64,000 bases of DNA from Aspidiotus rigidus (Eukaryota; Arthropoda; Insecta; Hemiptera; Diaspididae). Each line of letters starts with the position of its first letter. Position 1 is the stretch's first letter. The DNA is taken from positions 2,418,001 to 2,482,000 of the forward strand of contig JAVHKY010000035.1 of NCBI GenBank assembly GCA_035079385.1. Reading direction: 5' to 3'. Below, piece by piece: positions 1-10,665 of this stretch. A model generated the notes under the pieces. It searched no databases. It had not been told where the DNA came from and saw nothing but the letters and a program-made list of their open reading frames with translations. A program made the position numbers and the translations under genes.

Positions 1-462
1 CCGAGACGGGACTCCAAACAACGCTGGCGCTGTCCTCGACGTATTGGATACTGATTGCTTCGCAGTAATGCAATTTTTCGTGTCCCCTGCAATCGTCGAA
101 CATCGGCAATATCCATTCGGGGACTGAAGAGCGATACCGTGCAGAAAAGGATATGGTCGAATTTGCGAGATGATTACGTCCTAAATCCCATGTTAAAAAA
201 ATTCTGGACGAGCTGACGACGAATGCGTTTGCATCGTATGATGGCTCAAGGGTAGTCTTTGGAGAGACGGTAGTACTTTCCGCGGGGATGTATGATGATG
301 ACACAAGATTAACGATGATGATGGGGAAAAAGCTGAAAAACAATGATAAACATGAAAGCATATCTTTTCTCGCTATACTCTTATATTATTATTTAGGGTG
401 TGATTTTTTTCGCATAAAATAAAGTAGGTACCTATGTACAGAAAAAAAAGCAGAGGAAACAT
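1..462 (-). CDS. Domeless-like FN3 secreted protein, copy 1 (5' part, cut by window edge)
   Basis: The reading frame from 332 down to 1 is open and matches the first FN3 domain of the gene at 48356-49467: both have STTV, SSSRI.LTWDLG, STISFS..YR and DCRG blocks. I place exon 2 at 332..1, after an acceptor ending ttttcag, and a 23-bp exon 1 at 440-462 starting with ATG. The 107-bp intron begins GTACAT and leaves phase 2. Joined, the start reads MFPLLFFLFFPIIIVNLVSS, a convincing signal peptide. The same phase-2 intron position is used by the copy at 52598-53819. The rest of the gene lies beyond base 1. Seen: frame, splice signals, similarity. Known: FN3 receptor ectodomains. Inferred: the Domeless relation and secretion. 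The GTACAT donor is weak. Confidence 0.7.
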
Positions 463-2322
463 CAAAAGTGCATTAAAAAATTGAAAATTGACTAGAACAG
501 AAACAACGTGATTTTTTGAATTTGAGATCTTGATAGAAAAAAAATGAAAATCAAGAAAAAACGGAGAAAAATTCTTATCTTTTGAATCCGATTTTCCGAG
601 AAGATAAGTTTGTCGAAGTTTTTTTCTTATCTCAGAAAGATGCTTTCACGGGCCATATCAAAGAATTTTCAACCAACAACCTCGGTGTTACCCTTGATTA
701 ATTCGTCAACCTTCCACGTATTTATTTTATATTAAAACAAAAAAAAATAAAATTTATTTATTAGAATTAATAATTTGTATTAATTTAATATTCAAACCTA
801 AAAATAAAAAATTTTCTTATATAATATTTAAAAAAAATTTTTTCAACAATATTTTTAGCTGATTAATCACATGACAGCGGGTTTCCCGCTGCCATTGCAA
901 TCCTGCAATGACATCTAATTTTTTATTTTCATTTTGTACCAAGGAAATAAATTGACGAGCTATCATCTTTTATGTGATTGCAATTCTCTTCTAATTTTTG
1001 ATAGATGAAGGAAAATCTCATACGCAACACACTAAGAACAGCAATTTCATGATTTGTATAACTTTTCCACTCTTGCTTTGCTCAAACTCATCAAAATAGC
1101 TTGTTTCTAACCCTTGTAGTGTAAATAACTATTTTCTACGGAGATGTAACTAGCTAAAAAGATTCAGATTTTTTTTTTTTTTCAATTTCAAAATCTGAAG
1201 CTCGAAAGATTTGCATCCACTGAGATCTGGAACCTAAAAGATAGTTTCTTTTTTTTTTATCAAGATCCAAAATCCAAAAGCATCCCCTTATATAATTATA
1301 CGTAATGTTCTCAACAGTACACTGGATGCTGTATCAAGGAGACGTAGGAAAGTAATTACGTACCGTAATTATAGCAATTACAATAATGACGATAGACAAC
1401 CAAAGAAATGAAGATATTATGATCAAAAACAAACAGTAGTCTTTACAGTCAAAAACTAGAGGTGCCAAGAAGAAGAAAATTTTTCAAAAACCATGACTGT
1501 CCTGATCACACTTGCCAAAGACTGTGCAAAAATCTGAAAAATGCTATGCAAAAAAAACTTGCCGAGACTTTGTAATCTAGAAAAACACAAAACTGCTATG
1601 CAAAAATAAAATCTTGAGTGAGCCTGCATACGAAGTGACGTCACAAATGTTCAGCGGTAGGAAGGATTTTTCTGCGGATATATAGAGCCTAGCCCTTGCC
1701 TTGGCCGACAAGAACCCCAAAAAAGAAGGCGGAACAATCAGAATTCTTCACATTATTTGTAGAAGACCCGAGTATGTGAGGAGCTTAGCTTCTCAAAATC
1801 CTTTTTTGTTTTGTTATTATAATTTTTTTTTTGAAAATTTTTGTTACTAAGTACTATGTACTATTAATTAATTTTATCCTACTGCTGTCTTTTGTATTTG
1901 AACTTATTCTCATTTTGTGGGTAAAGTTTAATTTTTCTGTAGGTATTATTATTAATTAAATCTGACTTACCAAAAACATGTGGTTATCCAACAACGCATC
2001 TTGAATTGAGGTTACCAAAATACAGACCAATCATCAGCTCAAACCATCAAGTTGTATTATTTTAGATGCACGCGAAGAAATTTTGGAGAATAACCCTCTA
2101 TCGGTCAATCATAAATGAACTGCTTGAAATCATTCTACGTAGGATTGTGTTCAGCCTATATCATATTTAAAGGATGTCCGACTTCCTATCTGATAAAATT
2201 TTGATTTCGGTCCTCTGACGGAAGTATTTGCTCTACTTTTGTGGCCTCAAATTGTTCAAGATGTTGTCGTCCTCATTTTTATACGTATTGATATAGTGCG
2301 GTGGGTATCACATTAGGAAATA
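463..2322. other. Intergenic, no gene seen
   Basis: No coding region is recognised. About 720-850 is very AT-rich. At 876-905 lies a fragment of the GCGGG..CCCGC/CATTGCA repeat that recurs at 27.8 and 32.8 kb. Short open frames here have no recognisable similarity. Confidence 0.5.
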
Positions 2323-2457
2323 AGGGGTCTCCTATAATGAACAAAAGTTGGCAACAAGCAACGGAAACAAAATTTGTTGTTTACATTGGTCATATGACGC
2401 CAAATTACTCGTTGCTTTTTGCTTGTTGCCAACTTTGGTTCATTTTAGGAGACCCTT
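2323..2457. mobile_element. Short MITE with about 45-bp TIRs and TA duplication
   Basis: The ends are AGGGGTCTCCTATAATGAAC at the left and its near complement, ..GTTCATTTTAGGAGACCCTT, at the right; the inverted match runs about 45 bp through the GTTGCCAAC motif. Flanking TA dinucleotides (2321-2322 and 2458-2459) fit a Tc1/mariner-type target duplication. It is 135 bp with no coding capacity. Confidence 0.75.
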
Positions 2458-2472
2458 TAGACAACATCCTAT

Positions 2473-3196
2473 TTACAAATAAACAAATAGGAAATGATTT
2501 TACATACCGTATATAAAAAACTTTTTATTTCCGCTCAACGCGTGTCGGCTCATTAGCCATCAAGAAGCGACAAACATGAACTAAGAGAAAGAAAGTGAAA
2601 GAAAGGTGTAGAAATAAAGCAATGAGCACGAAAAATACAGAAACGAAATGGAAGATGAATTATCGATTACGAGTGCAGCCTAGAAACAAAATTTGAAGTG
2701 GGAATATTATCATTCAACAATCTATCATTATTTACGTTAATGCTAATCGTATCATGCTTATTAATATTCACATTAAATTTGACAATTTCTATTGTTTCCA
2801 AGGCTAAGCGTTTCCTATTTGATTTCTCTTCGTGGATGAAGGGGGAACGATCCTCTTTACTGAAAGAATGTTAAGCATTCCTAATATGAGCATTGAAAGC
2901 AGAATTTTGAGAGGTTTCATGTTCTCTTACCCTTATTTTAAGTTGACGACTTGTTTCGCCGATGTAAGTCGCAGGGCAATCATCACATCGTAAACGATAC
3001 ACGCCACTCCTCTCCTCCCTAGGAACAGGATCCTTCAATTGAACGAGAAATTTCCTTAAGGTGTTCACGGAGTAGAAAGCAGGAAAATAGCCAAGAGGAG
3101 TGAGAAGTTTTTGGAGGCGCGTGACACCCGTTAAGCGGAAATAAGAAGTTTTTTATATACGGTATGCAAAATCATTTCCTATTTGTTTATTTGTAA
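2473..3196 (-). mobile_element. Penelope-like element remnant with inverted terminal arms
   Basis: A 63-bp arm at 2473-2535 is repeated as its reverse complement at 3134-3196 with about two mismatches. Between them the minus strand encodes a GIY-YIG endonuclease fragment. Penelope-like elements are known for terminal repeats in direct or inverted orientation and a C-terminal GIY-YIG domain. No reverse transcriptase remains upstream, so the copy is 5'-truncated or internally deleted. Confidence 0.75.
2871..3068 (-). pseudogene. GIY-YIG endonuclease fragment of Penelope-like element
   Basis: The 65-residue frame contains SGVYRLRCDDCPATYIGETS, the Penelope form of the GIY-YIG motif with its Cys-Cys insertion, then RQLKIRVREHE. 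This matches the intact-looking endonuclease at 42992-43309 (SGVYSLECRDCKGVYLGETG). The C-terminal half and all reverse transcriptase are missing. It is a relic with no predicted activity. Confidence 0.8.
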
Positions 3197-3516
3197 AAAA
3201 AGTGCCGTAAAATGACCACCTTGACTGTTTAACGTATAACATCCTATTTATTGCCAAGTTACAAGATTCTTAGCTACACGGTGATAAATTTCAACTATCA
3301 CTAATGAAGATTTAGAATTTTTGGAACTCTAATTTTGAATTCAATTCCCAATAGACCAACTCCCTACTACTATTGGGAACTATTAATAGACTATTGATAG
3401 TTTTTAAAAGAAACCAGAGGGACTAACAATTGTTTTATCAAAAAAGAAGGCGATGTTATTGTCGATAGTCTGAGAAACTATCGATAGTTTGAAAATTTTT
3501 CCTTTTCTTATCAAAA
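3197..3516. other. Spacer, no gene
   Basis: The only pattern is a set of short imperfect palindromes built on ACTATTGATAG / ACTATCGATAG between about 3360 and 3490. Confidence 0.4.
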
Positions 3517-3853
3517 TCACAAAATTGGTGCGAAATGACTATTAAAAATTGAAAAATAATGTGCGCCACTTAAATGAATTAAGATTAGTCGGGGGTACCA
3601 GATTTGCAATGGGTATGGCACCACGTTTTTATGATTTTTTCTAGCCGCGTCCATCATCTGGTAGCACTGAGATGCATTCCTCAATAAGCTTCTTAAAAAA
3701 ATGACAACCAGTAGAAAGGTGTCTATCCTATGTATAGCATAGATACTTTTCCCTTGATCTACATTTTTCATCCAAACTATCGATATGGTTGAGTTTTTCA
3801 GATGAGCAGGTCCTGATGGTGAGCCGGGATCGACGACAACACTAAGGAAAAAT
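3517..3853 (-). pseudogene. Domeless-like FN3 exon 2, decayed copy
   Basis: Bases 3854-3960 upstream of this frame are clearly homologous to the intron of copy 1 (about 333-430): both contain the CAATGATAAACATGAAA block and the same ttttcag acceptor. The frame after the acceptor begins in the same phase (a|TTT TTC), continues VVVDPGSPSG and gives one FN3-like strand pair (NSTISIVWMKN). After that the similarity to sister copies fades. The region aligned with exon 1 lacks the ATG. I therefore call a pseudogene or heavily diverged relic. The 3' limit is only the end of the open frame. Confidence 0.5.
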
Positions 3854-3989
3854 CTGAAAAGCAATGATAAACATGAAAATAAATTGTTTCAGGCTGTTCT
3901 TGTACATTACGTATTTAGGATATGAATTTTTTACACAAAATAAGTAGTCGGACTTCACAAAAAAAAAGAAAAAGGTTTTGAGGCGGCTT

Positions 3990-4880
3990 AGTCCAGTCGA
4001 TGAAGACACAAAAAAAAAACTCGCAGCAGTCATGACTAGCTGCTCGGAATTGCCTTCATTAACTTTGTTAATTGAGGCAAACAGAGAACCTGTTGTGGTA
4101 TTTACTGGTCGAGCTTGAACTTCTTTAGAGTAGGGTTATACTAGGCTCAACTTAGACTTAGTATAAGCGTAGTATATAGCCAAATGAATAAAGGTCATGT
4201 TTCATGTCTTTCTCCGTAGTTGGTAACTTTACAGGGGTGACTCGCAGTCTCTCGTTCTCCCCCTCCATGGTGTACTCTAAAAGTATTATAAGCCTGGTGT
4301 ATGTATATTACGTTTTTATAATGAAGGCTAAACCTGCTAGATACAAAGTATAAGCTACCTTTCGAGTCTATCGAACATAAGAAACCTAGACCGAGAATAA
4401 AGTTCGTATAAAGTAGGCAGTAAAAGCCTACTTTATACTAGCTGTATTACACTATGCCTCAAGCTATGTAGTGGGATTTAGCCTGCGGAAGTCCAAGCCT
4501 ACTTTATACCAGAGTCTTTAGCCTACACATCGGGGGAGGGGGGGAGGGTTGTGAACTCTCAAGGGGGGAAATAAACTAGCAAATTTCTCAATCACCCACG
4601 AGGTATAGCCCTGCCTCAAGCTATGCTAATGCGGGGGTCCAAGCCTACTTTACACTAGCTATAATACTAGGACTGAAGCTATGTAGAAGGATCTAGTAAA
4701 GAGGCTTTAGCGTACTACAGGTCTATATTGAGCCGGGTATAGGCTGAAATCAGGGGGAGGGGGAAACTCGCAGATTTCTCACTCACCCACAAGAGCTATG
4801 CTAATTTGGAGGTCGAAGACTACTTTATACTAGCTATGCTAATACGGTGGTCCAAGCCTACTTTGCTTGTTCTTGCCCCC
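3990..4880. repeat. Degenerate dispersed repeats (AAGCCTACTTTATACTAGC type)
   Basis: Variants of AGCCTACTTTATACTAGCTA recur at least six times between 4420 and 4870. Around 4550-4600 and 4765-4795 the text CGCAAATTTCTCAATCACCCAC is a diverged reverse complement of the core of the tandem array at 6.85-7.9 kb. Bases 4044-4090 resemble the GGCTTCCTTAACGAAGTTAA repeat end found near 7.9, 9.2 and 10.1 kb. Confidence 0.5.
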
Positions 4881-4989
4881 TAAAATCAATTTTTTGTCAA
4901 TATCTCGAGTTCTGTTTGGCCTAGAGAAAAAAAAATGTTACAAAAAATGTTGCTCGTGAAATGTCCTACAAGATAGACCTATTCATTGC

Positions 4990-5493
4990 TAGCCTAAGTC
5001 CAATTGTTAGCCTAGAAAATTCATTTAAGTAGGTGAATATTTCATTTTTCACAAATTTTTTGAAGTTTTTATTGCCTAATACGCTCAACATTCATTTAAC
5101 TACGCTGTCGAGCATAACCCACCACGTGTTTGTAACTTTCGACCAGTCACTTTATATTAAGGTTCGCGATATTGTTGCCCAAATTGCGTCACTGAATTGT
5201 GTTATTCTCATTCATAATTCAACTTGTAAATACCACTATAGGTATTGTAAATACCAGTATACGTATTGTAATAATATTACATGTAGGGACTACATTGCCC
5301 CCACCACGTACGTGTGGATTGGGGTACCGTAAAAAAAGCGGAAGTATGTTCATATAGGTCATCTTGCAAGAAAAATGAGTGTTGAGCGCGTCTTCTACAT
5401 ATTAGGCGCAATGGAAACTTCAAAAAATTTGTGAAAAACGAAATATTCGCCTACTTAAATGAACTTTCTAGGCTAACGGTTGGACTTAGGCTA
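4990..5493. mobile_element. MITE with about 80-bp TIRs (TAGCCTAAGTCC ends)
   Basis: The left end TAGCCTAAGTCCAATTGTTA and the right end (complement of TAGCCTAAGTCCAACCGTTA) extend into a long inverted match through the AGTAGGCGAATATTTC region and CACAAATTTTTTGAAG. Bases TA lie at both tips, so either the tips are TAG..CTA or TA is the duplication. The interior has no convincing gene. Confidence 0.75.
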
Positions 5494-6320
5494 AAAATTG
5501 TTGTACACACGTGTTTAAATATTTATTCAAATAATTTCGAATGAGTCTTTTTCCTCGCGCGTCAACGAATTCTCATTTCTTTTTCATCTTCGTTCGTGAC
5601 GAACGCGTACTCTACGCAAACTACCCCCAAAAGTAGAAAATACTCCTACCACCGTCCTCACGTGATCGCGCCGAGATCGCGCCGAATACATCCTATAAAA
5701 TAGCCTCCGCGAGACGATTTTGTCACTTCGTTGGACGCTTCGCCTAGCGGCCTCTCCTGCCTTCATACCGGCTTCTCCGGCTTCTCCCGCTTTCTGTCTA
5801 GCTTTCCTCTCGCTATCTCTCTCTTTCTCGCTTACCTTCTACCACTTCTTCTTCCTCAGCCTCCGGGCTTGTTTGCTGACACTTCTCTTTCGGCTTCACC
5901 CAGCTTACTCACCTGCTTTCTTGCTAGCTCTCTCGCTTCTCTCCTTGCCTTCTTCCTTTTTTCATAGCCTCTTACCTCTTTGGACTGTTCGCCGCGGTGC
6001 CCGCGGGTATAGTCTACTCCTACTCGGCTTACTCAGCTTCTATCGCTATCTTCTTCGCTTTTCCTATCCCTTCGGGTTATTCTCCGCGGTGTCCGCGGGT
6101 ACAACAGCGTATCCTCTTGATTAGCCTCCGCGGTGATCGCGGGACTGGTCTTCTCTCCCCCCTCAACTTTGTAGCACCGGCCGATCACTCTCCAGCTTTC
6201 CTTTCAGTCTTTAATTCTAGTCAACCGTTCTCCTCCCTTTCTCTTTCACTCATTTGCTGTCAAATTACTATCGAAATAAACGTACATTGATATACACCGA
6301 CAGAGACTTTTTTTCTTTAT
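5494..6320. other. CT-rich block with TATA-like box; possible LTR or promoter region
   Basis: A TATAAAA box occurs at about 5694, followed by a pyrimidine-rich stretch and three copies of a CCGCGGTGNNCGCGGG motif (about 5992, 6083 and 6127). An AATAAA lies near 6273. The order TATA, long leader, AATAAA would suit a long terminal repeat, but I found no second copy in the window. The long open frames here are low-complexity Leu/Ser/Phe translations of the CT bias and I do not call them genes. Confidence 0.3.
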
Positions 6321-6619
6321 AATGTCGCGTAACGCCGATCCTCCGCCCGAGGCGTTCAGGAGCCTTCGCAGCCGACAGGTTCCTATTACTTCTTCATCGT
6401 GGCGTACGGACCGCCGTGCGCAACACAATGAAACAGTTTATCTTGTCGGAAATTTCAAGAGCAACATTTTTTGTATTAAACATTTTTCTTTAGGCTTGAA
6501 GAACTCGAGATATTGACAAAAAATGTTATTTCTGACACCAAACCTGAGGCACGTCCGTCTAAAGTAGGCCTAGAACTTGCACCCGAATTGCACAGACAAT
6601 GTCTTTATCGACTGGACTA

Positions 6620-6665
6620 GTTCTAAATCATCCCACAAAAAAAGAAGGAGAAGAAGAAGAAGAAG
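6620..6665. repeat. (GAA)n microsatellite
   Basis: AAGAAGGAGAAGAAGAAGAA run. A poly-C tract follows at about 6822-6841. Confidence 0.8.
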
Positions 6666-6839
6666 TAGTAGGTACCTTATGATGATACAGCATACAATTA
6701 TCGCTGAAATACTAAGAAGTCACAATGTACTTTTTGGAAGTTTGGTAGAAAACTTTTTGTTTTTTGACATGTTCCATGTCTTTTCTCTCGCCGGACCCCG
6801 ATTTTGAACCTCGCGAGTACACCCCCACCCCCCCCCCCC

Positions 6840-6916
6840 CCGTCAAGAGAAATCTCTACCCCGTGGGTGATTCAGAAATTCGCCAGTACATCCCGCGTAA
6901 TAATAATAATTAATAA

Positions 6917-6959
<43 letters not shown>

Positions 6960-7925
6960 ATGAATAATTAAATAATTAATATAATTAATAATTAGAAAAT
7001 CTCTACCCCGTGGGTGATTCAGAAATTTGCGAGTACACCCCGCGTAATAATAATAAATAATTAATTAATTATTAATTAAATAATTAAATAAATAAATAAT
7101 TAAATAATTAAGATAATTGATAATTAGAAAATCTCTACCCCGTGGGTGATTCAGAAATTCGCGAGTAATAATTAGAAAATCTCTACCCCTTGGGTGATTC
7201 AGAAATTCGCGAGTACACCCCGCGTAATAATAATAAATAATTAACTAATTAATAATTAAATAATTAAATAATTAAATAAATAAATAATAATAATGAATAT
7301 AATTAATAATTAGAAAATCTCTACGCCGTGGGTGATTCAGAAATTCGCGAGTACACCCCGCGTAATAATAATAAATAATTAATTAATTAATTAATTAATA
7401 ATTAAATAATTAAATAAATAAATAAATAAATAATTAATAATAATTAATAATTAGAAAATCTCTACCCCGTGGGTGATTCAGAAATTCGCGAGTACACCCC
7501 GCGTAATAATAATAAATAATTAATTAATTAATAATTAAATAAATAAATGATTAAATAATTAATATAATTAATAATTAGAAAATCTCTACCCCTTGGGTGA
7601 TTCAGAAATTCGCGGCTACACCCCGCGTAATAATAATAAATAATTAATTAATAATGGAACCCGATTTTGAAACTCGCGAGTACACCCCGCGTAATAATAA
7701 TAATTAATAATAAATAAATAAATAAATAAATAACTAAATAAATAATTAAATAATTAGATAAATAAATAATTAATATAATTAATAATTAGAAAATCTCTAC
7801 TCCGTGGGTGATTCAGAAAATCGCGAGTACACCCCGCGTAATAATAATAAATAATTAATTAATTGATTAATAATTAAATAATTAAATAAATAAATAATTA
7901 AATAATTAATATAATAATTATTAAA
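6840..7925. repeat. Tandem array: 60-bp conserved core with AT spacer
   Basis: About nine copies of a core containing AATCTCTACCCCGTGGGTGA and CGAGTACACCCCGCGTAATA (for example near 6849, 6994, 7126, 7172, 7312, 7456, 7580 and 7787, plus a partial near 7660) alternate with variable runs of TAAATAAATAATTAAT. The core is GC-balanced and well conserved while the spacer length drifts. Confidence 0.9.
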
Positions 7926-7962
7926 AATTACGGCTTCCTTAACGAAGTTAAACGAGGAACGC

Positions 7963-8482
7963 AGGGAACCTGTTTTATGATTCGAATGAGATTTGGTATT
8001 GAAAATTCAAGGAAGCCTAGATCATATATAGCTCGACAGTCGAAATTTTTCCAAGTCCCCCTTCTATCATATATAGCTCGAGAGTCGAAATTTTTCTAAG
8101 TCCTTCTCCTATCATATATGGCTCGAGAGTCGAAATTTTTCTAAGTCCCCCTTCTATCATATATAGCTCGAGAGTCGAAATTTTTCTAAGTCCCTCTCCT
8201 ATCATATATGGCTCGAGAGTCGAAATTTTTCTAAGTCCCTCTTCTATCATATATAGCTCGAGAGTCGAAATTTTTCCAAGTCCCCCTTCTATCATATATG
8301 GCTCGAGAGTCGAAATTTTTCTAAGTCCCTCTCCTATCATATATGGCTCGAGAGTCGAAATTTTTCTAAGTCCCCCTTCTATCATATATGGCTCGAGAGT
8401 CGAAATTTTTCTAAGTTTTTCGCTGGACGGCGGACGGCGGACGCCAGATTTCTCAAATAGCCCCCCATAAAAAAGGTTCCCT
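7963..8482. mobile_element. TIR element D1 carrying the 45-bp minisatellite
   Basis: The ends are AGGGAACCTGTTTTATG at the left and its approximate complement at the right (CCATAAAAAAGGTTCCCT). The element holds a minisatellite at about 8024-8420, then GCGGACGGCGGACGCCAG. A second copy lies in inverted orientation at 17979-18513. No transposase is present. Confidence 0.7.
8024..8420. repeat. 45-bp minisatellite, about 9 units
   Basis: The unit is ATCATATATAGCTCGAGAGT followed by CGAAATTTTTCTAAGTCCCCCTTCT, 45 bp in length. Because 45 is divisible by three, the minus strand gives a spurious 122-residue open frame of 15-residue repeats. Units differ by single substitutions (ATAG/ATGG, CC/CT). 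Confidence 0.9.
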
Positions 8483-10330
8483 GTTAATAAATAAATTTTC
8501 TAAGTCCGTCTTCCTATCGTATATGGCTGGATAGTCGAAATTTTTCCAAGTCCCCTAGACTTGAATTGTCTCATACCATTCCAATACAACAGCGAGACAG
8601 GGGGCGAACGAGCGGAGCGAGTTCGCGCTACCTCATTTTTCTCACAGAAGACTTGAATTTTCTCATACCATTCCAATACAACAGCGAGATCGCTCGTTCG
8701 CCCCACGAAAGTTGATACCTCAAAATATAGAACACCCACAATTACCTCAAAATATTTCTCATACAAGACTTATACGACGCCAAGATAAGTAAAGGGGTAA
8801 ACGAATAATATCTCACGAACACTTGACCTAGTACAAGAATTAATAATAAATAAATAAATAGATAATATTAAATAATTAAATAATTAAATAATTGAATAAT
8901 TAAATAATTAAATAAATAAAGGCTGGATAGTCGAAATTTTTCCAAGTCCCCTAGACTTGAATTTTCACATACCATTCCAATACAACAGCGAGTTCGCGCT
9001 ACCTCGTATTTCTCATAGAAGACTTATACGACGCCAAGATAGGTAAAGGGGTAAACGAATAATATCTCACGAACACTTGATCTAGTAGAAGCCTAGACTG
9101 AAATATTTCAAGATGACTGATAAAATATAAAAGACATGGAACATGATTTTCATTTATTTGGCTATGCCAGAAAATTTTTGTTAATTTTTTTTTTTTTTTT
9201 CTTTGTGGTGGCTTGCGGAGGCAAGAGCCTCAAAGAAAAAAAATAATGGCTTCCTTAACAAAGTTAAACGAGGAACGCAGGGATCCGGTGCTATGAGTCA
9301 AATTGGTTTTGGTAGTGAAAATTCAAGCAAGCCGAGACCTAAAGAGGCTAGACCTACTATAAACCTAGTATAAAATAGGACGTCATTAGTGACCTGGACC
9401 TATTTTAGGGATTTTGAAATGTATAGGTCAAGAGTCAACATCTTTCTAAATCCCCTTCCCTTCATATATAGCTTGGAGGTTGAAATTTTTCTATGTCCCT
9501 TTCTATCATAAGAGGTATATTATAGTTCAAGAACCAACCTTTCTCCAAGTTCGGTAAACAAAGAAATAAAGATACCATGATTAAGTATAGCTGTGACAAC
9601 TGTCTTCACAGTAAAAGAATTCAAGCAATATAGTAAGAAAATACCCGCAGAAAACACTTCATTTGTGGTACACGTCAATGGATACTGTCAACGTTGAAAT
9701 GGACCTGAGGCACTAATACAGATGGAGTTCAATGTCTATTCGAAAACTCATGAAACCGCGCAAATAAAATAAGTTCATTTTCTTAATAGTACACAATTAT
9801 ACTGTAGTAGACTAAACTAAGTTATTTATATACCTCGGTTGGATATAAATTATGTGAAATTACCGCAAATCGGGAAATATGATATGGTTTCAGTTATTGA
9901 TAAGCAATCTTATTTGGAAAATAGTGGTTATAACTTCCTCTTCATATTGACACGGTCATTCTAAGAAATGACGTCTGAAATCTAATTTCAACAGGGAACC
10001 TATTTTATGGGACAGTAATTTGAATAAAAACGACGGGCGCCGGGAGACAAAAAGTGGGACTTAGAAAAACGACGGCTTCCTTAACAAAGTTAAACGAGAA
10101 ACGCAGGAATCCTATTCTATGAGTCGAATTGGTTTTGGTATTGAGAATTCAAGCAAGTCTACACGTAGTAGAAAGCTAATATGAAGGGGGAGCACAAAAT
10201 AGGACGTCATCAGTGACCTGGACATATTTTAAGGACTTTGAAGTGTATATCTTGAGAGTCGAAATTTTTACAAGTCCCTCTCCTATCATACATACCTCGA
10301 GAGTCGAAATTCTTCCAAGTTTTTCGCCGG
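8483..10330. repeat. Scattered repeat fragments, no gene
   Basis: Contains duplicated segments with ATACCATTCCAATACAACAG (about 8570, 8665 and 8970), a TAAT microsatellite (8837-8925), two copies of GGCTTCCTTAACAAAGTTAA (9246 and 10073) and single minisatellite-like units near 9420-9500 and 10245-10320. Many pieces are shared with elements elsewhere in the window. Confidence 0.6.
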
Positions 10331-10665
10331 CGGTGCAAGGCGTACCACCGAAAACGAATTTAGTTGCGAAATTTCTTTTTTGAACACCTAAATTCTTGCA
10401 AAAGTTTTAATAAAGCGCACTTTGATACTATTCTTAAAACTCTAAACCTCAGTAACTTTTTATTTTCAGAGCGAACATCCGATCATCCGGAATATTTCGA
10501 TTTTTATATTTTGACACTTAAATCAATTAAACCAGCTTGTATTTTTTATTTTTCGAATTAATCTTAATAAATATGACCAAAAGTTGGACAGGGTCTGTGC
10601 ACTTTTCAGATCTACTTATGACATAAGTGATTTCAATAAGATAGGAATGGACTTGGTGAAAAGAT

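Noticed and set aside
5720..6290. Ser/Leu/Phe-rich open frames up to 134 residues
   Set aside because: They overlap in several frames of a CT-rich tract and show no domain; composition explains them.
6840..7925. Regular repeats with conserved core and variable spacers, reminiscent of a CRISPR array
   Set aside because: Spacers are variants of TAAAT/TAAT simple sequence, the setting is eukaryotic and no cas genes exist.
8017..8385. 122-residue minus-strand open frame of 15-residue repeats
   Set aside because: It is the translation of the 45-bp minisatellite; the same holds for open frames at 17993-18193 and 27469-27867.
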